Below the pieces are notes generated by a model. It was given only the letters and a program-made list of their open reading frames with translations, was not told the DNA's origin and searched no databases. DNA of 64,000 nucleotides from Lentzea terrae (GTDB lineage Bacteria; Actinomycetota; Actinomycetes; Mycobacteriales; Pseudonocardiaceae): contig NZ_QFWW01000021.1 of NCBI RefSeq assembly GCF_003265345.1, forward strand, positions 184,120-248,119. Direction: 5' to 3'. The translations under genes were made by a program, and so were the position numbers. Below are positions 17,946 through 26,549 of the stretch, in pieces. Position 1 is the stretch's first letter. Every line of letters starts with the position of its first letter.

Positions 17946-19985
17946 ATGAGCGAGAACTCCGTGTCCGGATCGGTTGACGGCGCCGTGGTGCAGGCGGCAT
18001 CGATCGGTTCGGTAAACATCAATTCCGCGCCACCTGGCAATCCGGTGCCGCAACAGCTGCCGCCCGCGCCGAGGACGTTCGTCAGTCGCGTTGAGGAACT
18101 GACCGATCTCGATCGCGCGCGAACGGAACAGCAGCCGCTTGTCGTCGTGAGCGGCCCTGGTGGTGTGGGAAAGACCTCGCTCGCATTGCGCTGGCTGCAT
18201 AACACTCGCGACCAGTTCGCGGACGGCCAGCTTTACGTCGATCTCGGTGCTCACGGCGAGACTGCGCGTCCTGACGAGGTGCTGGAATGGTTCCTCAGCG
18301 CGCTCGGTGTCGAGGTCGTGCCACCCAGCCTGCCGCAACGTCAGGCCCTGTTCCGCTCGCTGACCTCTGGCAGGTCGTTCGCGATCATGCTCGACAACGC
18401 GGACAGTGCCACCCAGGTCCGTGCCCTGTTGCCTGCCTCGCCGAGTTGCGTTGTGGTGGTAACGAGCCGTCGAAGACTGAGCTCCCTCGGCATGGACGGC
18501 GCACGGTTCGTCGACGTCGAACCGATGGATGTGCGGGCGTCGGTCGAACTGCTCGAAAAGGCGGTGGGTGAACGTCGGTTGTCGGTCGAAACTGAGGCCG
18601 CCCGCGAGCTCGCGCACTTGTGCGGCGGCATGCCCATCGCACTCGGTGTGATCGGCGCCCGCCTGTTCCGCCGTCCACACCGCACGTTAGCGCGAGAAGT
18701 CGACGAACTGAGAGCAGAAAACCGTCGCCTGTCGAATCTGGACCTGGGTGACTCCGCGTCCGTGAGCGCGGTCCTCGATCTGTCCTATGTGGATCTTCCG
18801 TCGCGTCAGGCTCGGCTCTACCGACTTGCTTCCTGGCATCCCGGGTCGAGCTTCGGGTCCGGGGTGGCGGCGGCGATGGTGGCGGACGACGTCGAAGAGG
18901 TAGAACGCGACCTCATCGACCTGGTGGAAAAGAACTTGCTGATCGAGGCTGGCGACGACCTGTTCCGATTCCACGACCTGTTGCGCGTGCATGCCCGCGG
19001 GCAGGGGGACGCCGAGGCGGACGCAGCTGTGCGGCGAGCGGTGGAGTGCTATCTCGATCGGGCCGTGAACGCGGGTGCCGCCGCTATTCCCACCAGGAGG
19101 TGGGTGGGGGAGCGGTTCAGGACGGTGGACTCCGGCGCTTTCGGTTCGCGCGCGGCTGCACTCGACTGGCTCGACCAAGAGCGGGACAACCTCGTGCAGA
19201 CGTTGCGTACCGCGCACGACCGAGGCTGGCCCGACCTGGTCTGGCAGCTCGCCGAGGCGATATCCGCGCTGTTCCAGCGGCGCCACCACTACTCGGACTG
19301 GTTGTTCACCCACCAACTTGCGGTCCAGTCCGCACGCGATTGCGGGGAGCGGGAGGCGGAAGCACGCCTGCGCAACCAGTTGGCTGTCGCGTTGCGTAAC
19401 CTGGGTCGCTTCGACGAGGTCGTCGAGCAGGTCCGGCTGGTGCTCGAACTCGCGGCCGACCATGACCTCGGCAACCGCGCGAAAGCGTTGATGCAGCTCG
19501 GGCACGTACATCGATTGCGCGGCGAGTTCGACGAGGCGCTGCGTTACTTCCGCGAGAGCGTCGACGTGCAGGTGCGCCACGGATGGGCGCGTGGCATCGG
19601 TCTCTCCCGTCGCCGCGTCGGCGAGGTGCTGATTGACATGGGCAGACACGATGAGGCCGTCGCCGAGCTTAGGAAAGCGGAGAAGTCGCTCGACGACGTC
19701 GTGGACAAGGCGCGGGTAAGGATGTTCCGGAGTCGCGCGCTGTCTCGCCTCGGCCGCTTTACGGATGCCCTGTCGCTGGCCGATGACGTGCTGGGAGTAG
19801 TCCGGGGAGCCGGCTCACCGCTGCACGTGGCCGACGCGTTCGAACTGCTTGGGGAAATCGCCGAGCTGCAGGGTGATCTGCCGCTCGCCCGTGACCACTA
19901 CCGTGCCGCACTCGGGTGCTACGGGGAGTCGTTCGACCCGAGCGCGGAGCGGACCAGGGACCAGCTTCGAGCTCTCGACCGGTGA
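17946..19985 (+). CDS. NB-ARC/TPR NLR-like protein with N-terminal RHIM/BASS3-like motif
   Basis: 679 residues; the ATG at 17946 has AAGGGGG seven bases upstream, and the longer open frame before it lacks coding character. Residues 4-25 are the motif NSVSGSVDGAVVQAASI followed by GSVNI, exactly at the N-terminus as in bacterial NLRs that signal through amyloid motifs of the BASS3 type. A proline-rich linker leads to an NB-ARC domain: Walker A GPGGVGKT (~70-77), Walker B FAIMLDNAD (~147), a sensor-type VVVVTSRRRLSSLG and the ARC motif GGMPIALGVIGARL. A winged-helix-like region (FRFHDLLRVHARG) follows, then TPRs (LRNQLAVALRNLGRFDEV, ALMQLGHVHRLRGEFDEAL). It lacks the DNA-binding and BTA domains of SARP regulators. 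By family analogy it would oligomerise on sensing a signal and seed the motif of a partner; the partner is not identified. Confidence 0.88.
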   Translation: MSENSVSGSVDGAVVQAASIGSVNINSAPPGNPVPQQLPPAPRTFVSRVEELTDLDRARTEQQPLVVVSGPGGVGKTSLALRWLHNTRDQFADGQLYVDLGAHGETARPDEVLEWFLSALGVEVVPPSLPQRQALFRSLTSGRSFAIMLDNADSATQVRALLPASPSCVVVVTSRRRLSSLGMDGARFVDVEPMDVRASVELLEKAVGERRLSVETEAARELAHLCGGMPIALGVIGARLFRRPHRTLAREVDELRAENRRLSNLDLGDSASVSAVLDLSYVDLPSRQARLYRLASWHPGSSFGSGVAAAMVADDVEEVERDLIDLVEKNLLIEAGDDLFRFHDLLRVHARGQGDAEADAAVRRAVECYLDRAVNAGAAAIPTRRWVGERFRTVDSGAFGSRAAALDWLDQERDNLVQTLRTAHDRGWPDLVWQLAEAISALFQRRHHYSDWLFTHQLAVQSARDCGEREAEARLRNQLAVALRNLGRFDEVVEQVRLVLELAADHDLGNRAKALMQLGHVHRLRGEFDEALRYFRESVDVQVRHGWARGIGLSRRRVGEVLIDMGRHDEAVAELRKAEKSLDDVVDKARVRMFRSRALSRLGRFTDALSLADDVLGVVRGAGSPLHVADAFELLGEIAELQGDLPLARDHYRAALGCYGESFDPSAERTRDQLRALDR

Positions 19986-19992
19986 CGTTCGG

Positions 19993-21123
19993 TCAGTGGT
20001 CCTCGGAGAGGGGATTCGGCAGCGGTACTCGCGGGAGTGGCGTTTCCTGATCGGGCTCGCGCGCGCTGAGCAGGCGGTACATCGTCGAGCGCAGGATCGA
20101 GTCGGCCTGGTCCAGGCGAGAACTGAGCAGATCGGCGAATCCCGGCACGGTCACGGCCTCGTCCAGGTCGCCCGCGTACATCGGCACGATCTCGCCCAGG
20201 GCGTGAGCGAGGCTGCCCTTCCTGACCTCGGGAAGGGTGGCGAGCAGTACGCGCCTGCCGATGGCGGCCGCATACTGGGTGGTGGACCCGTGGTCGCCAA
20301 CGACGACGTCGCTCGCGATCATCGCCGCCTGCCAGCCCGCCTCGGGTGGGATCACCATGACGCCGCAGTCGGCCAACCAGGCCCGCACCTGCCAGGCGCC
20401 GTGCACCGCCCAGACGTTCGGGTGCAGTACCACCGCCACTCTGGCCAGGCTGGGCAGTTCCCGGTACACCATGGGGCAACGGGCGAACGTCGACTCCGTC
20501 GTCCAGGTGGAACTGATCGTCACGAGCGTCTCGTCGGTCTGCACCCCCAGTGCGTGGCGGTACCGGTCGCGGAACGGCAGGCTCGCACGCATCCGGTCGA
20601 GGCAGATGTCGCCGGCGACGACTGCAGAGGCCACCGCTTCAGGGCAGGAGGCGCTGAGTGCCGCCAACTCGTCGTCGTGAGATAGCGCGATCCCCGCGGC
20701 ATGCACCTTGCCGTCGCGCATCAGCAGCTGCCGGTCCAGGCCGTGCACTGGTTCCGCCGTGTGCCGGACCCTTATCCGCGACTTCAGCGCGCTCGCGCCG
20801 TGCGGCAGCACCAGCACCGGGCCTGGCGCCTGGTCGATGAACCGGTAGCTAGCTGCGAGAACGAGGTCGAACTCGTGCTGCAGTGCCTGTTCCCACGGAA
20901 TGTCCAGCCCGCCGATCATCCGGATGAACATCTCCGTGTGGAGGGACGGTTCTGGCCGGGTGAAGAAGACCTGCACGCGGTAGTCGGCGTTGAGCAAGGG
21001 CAGCAGGTCGAGCAGCCGCGTGCCCGCGACGACGCTCGGCACGATAACCAGTACCCTGTGACATCCCGGCACCGTCACTCGATGAGCCGCTCCAACGCCG
21101 AGCGGCGTCGTCGACCAGTTCAT
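19993..21123 (-). CDS. GT-B-fold, CDP-glycerol glycerophosphotransferase-like protein
   Basis: 376 residues; the ATG at 21123 is preceded by AGGAGGGAG, so the upstream extension of the frame is not used. The N-terminal half has a Rossmann-type start (HRVLVIVPSVVAGTRLLDLL) and FDLVLAASYRF / GPVLVLPHGAS; the C-terminal half has VVLHPNVWAVHG and MIASDVVVGDHGSTTQYAAA, the donor-binding pattern of CDP-glycerol:poly(glycerophosphate) transferases and related GT-B enzymes. The substrate cannot be told. It converges on the NLR-like gene with 7 bp between stops. It could act in cell-wall glycopolymer synthesis or on a specialised metabolite. Confidence 0.6.
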   Translation of the reverse strand: MNWSTTPLGVGAAHRVTVPGCHRVLVIVPSVVAGTRLLDLLPLLNADYRVQVFFTRPEPSLHTEMFIRMIGGLDIPWEQALQHEFDLVLAASYRFIDQAPGPVLVLPHGASALKSRIRVRHTAEPVHGLDRQLLMRDGKVHAAGIALSHDDELAALSASCPEAVASAVVAGDICLDRMRASLPFRDRYRHALGVQTDETLVTISSTWTTESTFARCPMVYRELPSLARVAVVLHPNVWAVHGAWQVRAWLADCGVMVIPPEAGWQAAMIASDVVVGDHGSTTQYAAAIGRRVLLATLPEVRKGSLAHALGEIVPMYAGDLDEAVTVPGFADLLSSRLDQADSILRSTMYRLLSAREPDQETPLPRVPLPNPLSEDH

Positions 21124-21258
21124 CCTGGTCTCCCTCCTGATCAAAGTGGTGTCATGACCATGGCGTGAGGGAGTTCGTCGAGGGGGCGATGGGTAACAGT
21201 TGGTCTGGTTCGCGGGACAAGATGATCTCATCTGGTTCGTGAGGGAACGGACTTGGCA

Positions 21259-21549
21259 GTGAGCACCACCGGGAAACGACCCGACAAGCACGAACCACCC
21301 ACCCTCTCCATCGCCGGCGAGGGCGTCCACCTGGGCAACACGATTGACGAGGACACCGGCACCGTGCGGACCCCGTTGGTGATGGCCATCTCCTACCGCC
21401 TGAAGCAAGACCCGTCCACCATGGACTGGTCCGCTGCGAACGGACTGGTCTACATGGACCTGACGCCACAACGGCTATCCGGCCTCACCCTCGGGTTCGC
21501 GGTGAGCGCGGCGCGGAGGAACCCGACGGCTACACTCTGCCACCGGTAA
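21259..21549 (+). CDS. small hypothetical protein
   Basis: About 96 residues from a GTG at 21259 (GGGAACGG upstream); a TTG at 21253 is an alternative. The sequence (LSIAGEGVHLGNTIDEDTG, GLVYMDLTPQRLSGLTLGF) is protein-like and has balanced codon use, but matches no family I know. The end is proximal to the convergent SHOCT gene. It could be a small intact gene or the 5' part of a lost one. Confidence 0.4.
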   Translation: MSTTGKRPDKHEPPTLSIAGEGVHLGNTIDEDTGTVRTPLVMAISYRLKQDPSTMDWSAANGLVYMDLTPQRLSGLTLGFAVSAARRNPTATLCHR

Positions 21550-21591
21550 GCGCCTTCCTGGCCGGACGAGAAGAAGTAGTTGGCCCGGCGG

Positions 21592-22041
21592 TCAGTACAG
21601 CAGTTTGGCCTTTGCCTGGGCGAACTCTTCCTGTGACAAGACCCCGTCGTCGCGCAGCCGTGCGAGCTTTGCAAGATCATCTGCGATGGTGCTCGGCGAT
21701 GTGCCCTGTGGTGCGCCGGGCACGCTCTGGGGAACGTTTCCACGAAAGGACGGATGCGCCCGGATCCACGCCTCGATCTTCGCCGAAGTCCCGTGGTTGA
21801 CCGGGCAACTTGCGAGTTCTGTCCCGCTGCCCTGCAACGTCAGCATCTGTTGGAGCGCGCTTGCGCCATTCTTCCGGTCTTGCCGGGTCGCCTTGCGCAC
21901 TGAGAACCCGGTGACGTCGGCGATGTTGACCCTGAATGCCGGGAGCAGCTTGCCAGTCTGTCGGTACTCGATGATGCCATCACCGTAATCGATGATGCTG
22001 CCGTTCCCGATGCCCAGCCCGTGGCTCTGCGCTCTGGTCAT
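21592..22041 (-). CDS. SHOCT-domain protein with PH-like N-terminal region
   Basis: 149 residues. The last ~30 residues (IADDLAKLARLRDDGVLSQE followed by EFAQAKAKLL) are a SHOCT domain, a short helical oligomerisation module. The first ~95 residues (IIDYGDGIIEYRQTGKLLPA, VNIADVTGFSVRK) form a beta-rich region resembling the PH-like DUF4429 domain, which often accompanies SHOCT. A proline/glycine linker separates them. The function of such proteins is poorly known; membrane-surface scaffolding has been suggested. It is separate from its neighbours, with ~800 bp of gene-poor DNA upstream. Confidence 0.8.
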   Translation of the reverse strand: MTRAQSHGLGIGNGSIIDYGDGIIEYRQTGKLLPAFRVNIADVTGFSVRKATRQDRKNGASALQQMLTLQGSGTELASCPVNHGTSAKIEAWIRAHPSFRGNVPQSVPGAPQGTSPSTIADDLAKLARLRDDGVLSQEEFAQAKAKLLY

Positions 22042-22154
22042 TGCCGGTCTCCATCCTGTCGCTGTGATCCGATGTTGAACATCGCGAAGACGGGCGCATC
22101 GGTTACCCAGTGCCGCACGAAAGATCGTTACCGCAGCGTGTAATGCGTCTCTCC

Positions 22155-22430
22155 CTAGCTAAGAGCATGCTCAGATGATCGTGTCGCTGCTGTGCCTGGT
22201 GGCCGTGGGAACGGTCGATTGGCGTGGCGTCCCTGTGGGCAAGCACCACGGTGGTCGGCAACTTTGCAGCCGACCGCGACGTCGGCCGGGTCTCGGCGCT
22301 GCGGAGGTTCGCGAGGCCGATGGCCCACCTGTCCTTGCCGGACGATGGGGAGCTGCACGTCACCCACCAGCACGCCGACCTGCAGCACAGGACCGTCGAG
22401 CCGGCCGGACACCTCGCTGGTCCATGACAT
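22155..22430 (-). CDS. short ORF with a degenerate RHIM/BASS3-like motif, possibly a remnant
   Basis: Starting at the ATG at 22430, residues 6-26 read EVSGRLDGPVLQVGVL followed by VGDVQL. This aligns with the motif of the three island proteins (VSGxVxGxVVQAxxI) and keeps the V-Q-x-G core of RHIM. The other ~65 residues (PREPPQRRDPADVAVG and on) are low-complexity and unlike any domain I know, so either the gene is truncated or the frame changes after the motif. Codon use is ambiguous. This is a weak call made because the match is good and the genomic context fits. Confidence 0.35.
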   Translation of the reverse strand: MSWTSEVSGRLDGPVLQVGVLVGDVQLPIVRQGQVGHRPREPPQRRDPADVAVGCKVADHRGACPQGRHANRPFPRPPGTAATRSSEHALS

Positions 22431-22845
22431 GCACCTGATCATCTCGCCGTCTACCGACCCGTGACAGGGACCTACGGGTGAGCGTCACCTGGTGGCCGCA
22501 CGTTGGGGCCGAGCAGGGGTGAGCGCGCCGACGATGACGGTCTACGTCAGGACTGGCAAGCTGGCCATAGCCGCGAGTGTTCAGGCCGCCGGGGAAGACC
22601 TCCCACGGAGTCGAGAAGCCGGACCTGGCGTCGATGCGGAACTTGGCGCGCGTGTTTCGGAACGATAAGAGCACCTCCCGCCCCACGAGGGTCGGGAGGC
22701 TGCCTGGCAGAGGGCTCTGCCGATCGAGCTGCCGCCAGCCGAGGTCTGGTGTGGCTCGCTCTTGGTCTGTTCGGGTGGAGATGGGCAGGACGTCGTCACG
22801 ACACCTCTGGCGTCTGGGTCTCGGTTTTGACCGAGGGAGCTGACT
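22431..22845. other. 415-bp gap upstream of the recombinase
   Basis: No gene is supported; long frames here are antisense shadows of the recombinase. It would contain the recombinase promoter. Confidence 0.4.
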
Positions 22846-24305
22846 GTGGCCACGCTGACGAATACCGAACTCGTTGCCGCGTTGACTGGACGCCGTCGTC
22901 CAGTGGCGCAGGCTGAGGAGCCTGGCTTGCGTTTCGCCTTCTACGGCCGGATGTCGACGAGCGAATTCCAGGATGTGCAGACGTCGCGTGCGTGGCAGCG
23001 TGCCGTTTCGGATGAGCTGATCGACGGCATCGGTTCGGTTGTCGCGGAGTACTTTGATGTGGGTGTGTCGCGGCGGTGGTCGTGGCAAGACCGTCCAGAA
23101 GCAGCGGCGCTCCTGGCCATCGCTGCAGATCCTGGTCGTGACTTCAACGCGGTGGTCGTCGGTGAATACGAGCGTGCGTTTTACGGTGATCAGTTCCGCG
23201 AGGTCGTGGCTGGGCTGAACGCGCTCGGTGTTGCGGTGTGGCTGCCGGAAGCGGGCGGCCCGGTGGAACTCGGGAGCCCGGTGCACGAGGCGTTGATGGT
23301 GTTGCTGGGTGCGCAAGCGCAGCGTGAGGTGGCACGGGCCCGTCAGCGGGTGCTGGCGGCTATGCGGTCTCAAACGCGGTTACAGGGGCGGTTTCTGGGT
23401 GGCCGGCCGCCGTATGGGTATCGCCTTGTTGATGGTGGTCGGCATCCGAATCCTGTGCATGGGCGGTGGGTCGGCGGGTGCAGGTGTTGGCGCCGGATCC
23501 GGTGACTGCGCCGTGGGTTCGGTGGATGTTCGCCGAGCGTGCCCGCGGCCGCACTGTGGCGTCGTTGGCGCGGGAGCTCAATGAGCGTGGTGTGGCGTGT
23601 CCCGCGGGTGCAGACCGTGAGCGGAACCCTCACAGGTCAGGGGAGCGGTGGATCGTCCGGACTGTGGCGATGATTCTGGAGAATCCGCGCTATACCGGCC
23701 GGCAGGTCTGGAATCGAAGTAGCACAACAGGACACGGGGCAGGTGGGCGTACGGGTGGCCGCGGTGCTGGAGTGCTGCGATACAACCCGGTCAGCGAGTG
23801 GGAGGTGTCCGAGCGGATCGCCCACGAACCGCTCGTGGACGATGAGACGTTCCTGGCGGCGCAGGGGATGCGGGTAGCCAAGCCTGCCAAGGACGGCGAG
23901 GTGCGGAGTTATCTGCTTGCGGGGCTTGTCGTGTGTGGGCTTTGTGACCGTCGGATGGACGGGCATTGGGTTCATGGACGAGCGGGCTATCGATGCCGAC
24001 ATGGTTTTACCAGCGTCAAGCGGCGCCCTGACGGCACACCGCGAAACTTCTACGTCCGAGAAGATCACCTGCTTGAGGCACTGCCGCGGCTACTCCAACG
24101 GCCCGCTGGGCTTGTGGACCAGGGCATGTGCAAGGAGTTGGTCGATCAAGTCCGCAAGCAAGGCCTGCAGATTCAATATGACGACCAGAGCGTTGAAATT
24201 CGATCCGATCCAGCGATGGTGAAGACCGTGGCGCCTGCCCGTCGCCCGGTCCAGCCGACGCTTGCGCTGGACCGGTGTGACGACGTGCAAACGGTCGAAA
24301 TATGA
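22846..24305 (+). pseudogene. large serine recombinase, frameshifted
   Basis: The N-terminal half (22846 to about 23465) is a serine-recombinase catalytic domain: LRFAFYGRMSTSEFQDVQTS carries the nucleophilic serine and YERAFYGDQFREVV the conserved core, ending in GRPPYGYRLVDGGRHPNP. The C-terminal half continues in another frame from about 23463: GRRVQVLAPDPVTAPWVRWM, a recombinase domain, then a zinc ribbon (CGLCDRRMDGHW, YRCRH). The break falls at a G-run (tgggtcgg, where one more G would restore NPVHGRWGRRVQ), so one base has been lost or missed. Such enzymes integrate and excise phages and integrative elements. If the frameshift is real the element can no longer move by itself. It lies directly beside tRNA-Leu, the likely island border. 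Confidence 0.85.
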
Positions 24306-24306
24306 A

Positions 24307-24342
24307 TTACCCCACGGGATTCTGATGAATCCCGTGGGGTAA
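24307..24342. terminator. 16-bp perfect hairpin between recombinase and tRNA-Leu
   Basis: The left arm TTACCCCACGGGATTC (24307-24322) pairs perfectly with GAATCCCGTGGGGTAA (24327-24342) around a TGAT loop. There is no T-tract on either side, so it may be a GC-type bidirectional terminator for the convergent recombinase and tRNA genes. A role as a recombination site cannot be excluded. Confidence 0.65.
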
Positions 24343-24347
24343 GAGAA

Positions 24348-24430
24348 TGTCCGAGGGGGGACTTGAACCCCCACCCCCTTTCGGGGACTAGCACCTCAAG
24401 CTAGCGCGTCTGCCATTCCGCCACCCGGAC
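24348..24430 (-). tRNA. tRNA-Leu (anticodon GAG)
   Basis: The minus strand folds as a type II tRNA: acceptor 5' GTCCGGG pairs with CTCGGAC (one G-U), the D-arm region is TGGCGGAATGGCAGACGCG, the anticodon stem CTAGC/GCTAG holds the loop TTGAGGT with anticodon GAG, a long variable arm CCCCGAAAGGGG follows, and the T-arm GGGGGTTCAAGTCCCCC is canonical. CCA is not encoded. The large variable arm and GAG anticodon identify leucine. It marks the border between the accessory island and core-like DNA. Confidence 0.95.
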
Positions 24431-24597
24431 GTATTTAGTTCTGCCTCGGCTCGCGCCGTGGTGTGCATAGATTACATGATCGTCGCCGTGGGCCAAAATC
24501 GGGGGGTTGGCTGACGGTTGGCGCTGGTCAGCGGTGGTGGGCAGGAGTTGGTGGGATCACGATGTCCGTGGTGTTGGGGTGGTGGTCTTGGGGCATC

Positions 24598-24742
24598 GGA
24601 CAGGACGGTTGGAGGTGCTGGCTGGGCGGTTGCTCGACTCGGAGCCGGCGCTGCGGTGGCAGGTTGAGCGGGATTTGGTGGATGCCCCGGGAGGTCTGGG
24701 GAGCTACGCGCACGAAGGGGCAGAGCGAGGGGTGCCCTATTG
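24598..24742 (+). pseudogene. fragment of a squalene-cyclase/prenyltransferase-like gene
   Basis: A short plus-strand stretch reads LAGRLLDSEPALRWQVERDL then VDAP, and after a one-base frame change EVWGATRTKGQSEG. This pattern (LDSxPALRWQVxRDLxDAP..EVWxATRARVA) is the N-terminus of a common actinobacterial family related to squalene cyclases. There is no start codon or downstream continuation, so only a decayed fragment remains in the 24432-24807 gap. Confidence 0.45.
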
Positions 24743-24807
24743 GAGTGGGGAGGTCGACGTCGGCATCAACGCGTGGACCTTGGCCGACAGAGGCGGTGGG
24801 ACTTGGG

Positions 24808-25413
24808 TTAGATCCAGCCTCTGGCTCGGGCTGCGCGGGCTGCTTCGTGGCGGTTGGAGGCGCCGGTTTTGCCTACGGCGGAGGAGAGGTAGTTGCGGAC
24901 TGTGCCTGGGGAGAGGGAGGCGCGGCGGGCTATTTCGTCGATTGGGGCGCCCTCGAGGGCTAGTTCTAGGACGTCTGCTTCGCGTGGGGTCAAGGGGCTG
25001 TCGCCTGCGCTGATGGCTTCGGCGGCTAGGGCTGGGTCCACGTAGCGGCCGCCGGAGTGGACGGTGCGGACGACTGTGGCCAGGACGTCTGAGGAGACGG
25101 TTTTGGGGAGGAAGCCTCGGACGCCTGCGGCTAGGGCTCGTTTCAGGTGTCCGGGGCGGCCGTGGCTGGTGACGATCATTGTTGAGCAGGAAGGAAGTTC
25201 CAAGGACAAGGCCTGGGCTACGGAGACGCCGTCGAGGTCGGGCATTTGCAGGTCGATCACGGCTACGTCTGGGCGGACCACGCGGGCGGTGGCCAGGGCT
25301 TCGGCGCCGGTTGCGGCTTGGGCTACTACCGAGAGGTCGTCCTCTAGCGAGAGGAGGGCGGCCATGGCTCCGCGGATCAGGTGTTCGTCGTCGGCCAGGA
25401 GGATGCGGATCAC
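24808..25413 (-). CDS. NarL/LuxR-family response regulator (DesR-like)
   Basis: 201 residues from a GTG (25413) that overlaps the kinase stop as GTGA. Residues 1-120 are a receiver domain with the acidic pair in ILLADDEH, the phosphoacceptor Asp in AVIDLQMPD, a Thr in IVTSHG and the Lys in FLPKTV. Residues ~138-200 are a LuxR helix-turn-helix (LTPREADVLELALEGAPIDE, ASLSPGTVRNYLSSAVGKTG). It is the last gene of the ABC exporter/two-component operon and probably controls that operon. Confidence 0.93.
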   Translation of the reverse strand: MIRILLADDEHLIRGAMAALLSLEDDLSVVAQAATGAEALATARVVRPDVAVIDLQMPDLDGVSVAQALSLELPSCSTMIVTSHGRPGHLKRALAAGVRGFLPKTVSSDVLATVVRTVHSGGRYVDPALAAEAISAGDSPLTPREADVLELALEGAPIDEIARRASLSPGTVRNYLSSAVGKTGASNRHEAARAARARGWI

Positions 25414-26549
25414 GGGAGCTCCACGGTCAGGACGAAACGGTTGGGAGGCTCGGCGAAAGCGGATACCGAGCCGCCTAAGGCCGAGACTCGTTCGCGTAGG
25501 CCCGTTAGGCCGCTGCCGAAGCGGAAGTCGGTCAACGAGGCGCCGTCGTTGGACATGGTCAGGATGTTGCCGCGCAACGTGATTGTGCAGGTGCTGGCTT
25601 CGCTGTGGCGTAGGACGTTGGTTACGCCTTCGCGGACGGCCCAGCCCAGGGCGCCGGCGGGTTCGCCGGTCGAGGAGGCTTCGCCGATCACGCGGCAGTC
25701 GATGCCTGCGGAGGCGAGGAGGGAGCGGGCGCCGGCCAGTTCGACTGAGAGGTCGGCGGTGCGGTAGCCGCTTACGACGGCGCGGAGCTCGTCCAGGGAG
25801 TCGTGGGCTATTCGGCGGACTTCCAGCATTTCGTCGATTGCTTCGGAGCGGCCGCGGCGGGCCAGTTGGGCTGCCAGGTCGGCTTTTAGGGCTACTACTG
25901 AGAGGTTGCGGCCTACTACGTCGTGGAGGTCGCGGGCGAAGCGCAGGCGTTCTTCGGCTACGGCGAGGTTGGCGCGGACTTCGCGGGAGCGGTCCAGTTC
26001 CCAGACCAGGCCGACCATCCAGAGGGTTGTGCGGAAGCCGAAGGCCAGGATCAGCAGCATGACCGTGGTGAACAGACCGCGGGTGGGTTCGGCGGTGAGG
26101 ATCACGAAGAGGCCGCCGGCCACTGCGGCCAGGGCCAGGGGGCGTGGGCGGAGGAGGGCGGACAGGGTGGTGATGGTCAGGACCAGGAACATCACCGCTA
26201 TGCCGTCGGCTGGGCCGTCTGGCTTGCCTGGGGTGGGGTGTGGGTAGGCGAGCTCGGCCACGGCCAGGACGGCGCAGGTGTAGGCCAGGAAGATCACCAG
26301 GAGGCGTCGTGGGAACGCGGTGTTGCCCAGGTGGTGTTCGATGCCCAGGTGGCCCAGGCGCACGCTCAAAACCGTGTGGATCAGGGTGGCCGCCGAGATC
26401 AGCACGATGGCGGTCGTGCCGACCTCCTCGGCCATGGCGGTGATCAGCAGGGGTGGCAGCACCAGGAAGCTCACGTAGAACGTGACGCGGACGTACAGGT
26501 CGAAGCGCGCCGCGTTGCTGCGGGACCGCCACCAGCCGAGCAAGTTCAC
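25410..26549 (-). CDS. sensor histidine kinase, DesK-like (HisKA_3)
   Basis: 379 residues from a GTG (26549) that overlaps the permease stop as GTGA. The N-terminal ~190 residues contain about six hydrophobic helices (FYVSFLVLPPLLITAM, RLLVIFLAYTCAVLAVAELA, LALAAVAGGLFVILTA). The HisKA_3 dimerisation domain has the phosphorylated His in RFARDLHDVVGRNLSVVALK; the HATPase has WAVREGVTNVLRHSEAS (N box) and GSGLTGLRERVSALGG (G boxes). DesK-type kinases next to ABC exporters often sense membrane stress or peptide antibiotics; the signal here is unknown. Confidence 0.92.
   Translation of the reverse strand: MNLLGWWRSRSNAARFDLYVRVTFYVSFLVLPPLLITAMAEEVGTTAIVLISAATLIHTVLSVRLGHLGIEHHLGNTAFPRRLLVIFLAYTCAVLAVAELAYPHPTPGKPDGPADGIAVMFLVLTITTLSALLRPRPLALAAVAGGLFVILTAEPTRGLFTTVMLLILAFGFRTTLWMVGLVWELDRSREVRANLAVAEERLRFARDLHDVVGRNLSVVALKADLAAQLARRGRSEAIDEMLEVRRIAHDSLDELRAVVSGYRTADLSVELAGARSLLASAGIDCRVIGEASSTGEPAGALGWAVREGVTNVLRHSEASTCTITLRGNILTMSNDGASLTDFRFGSGLTGLRERVSALGGSVSAFAEPPNRFVLTVELP

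Noticed and set aside
22360-23373. 337-codon minus-strand frame opposite the recombinase
   Set aside because: Arg/His-rich antisense frame; the plus strand contains serine-recombinase motifs.
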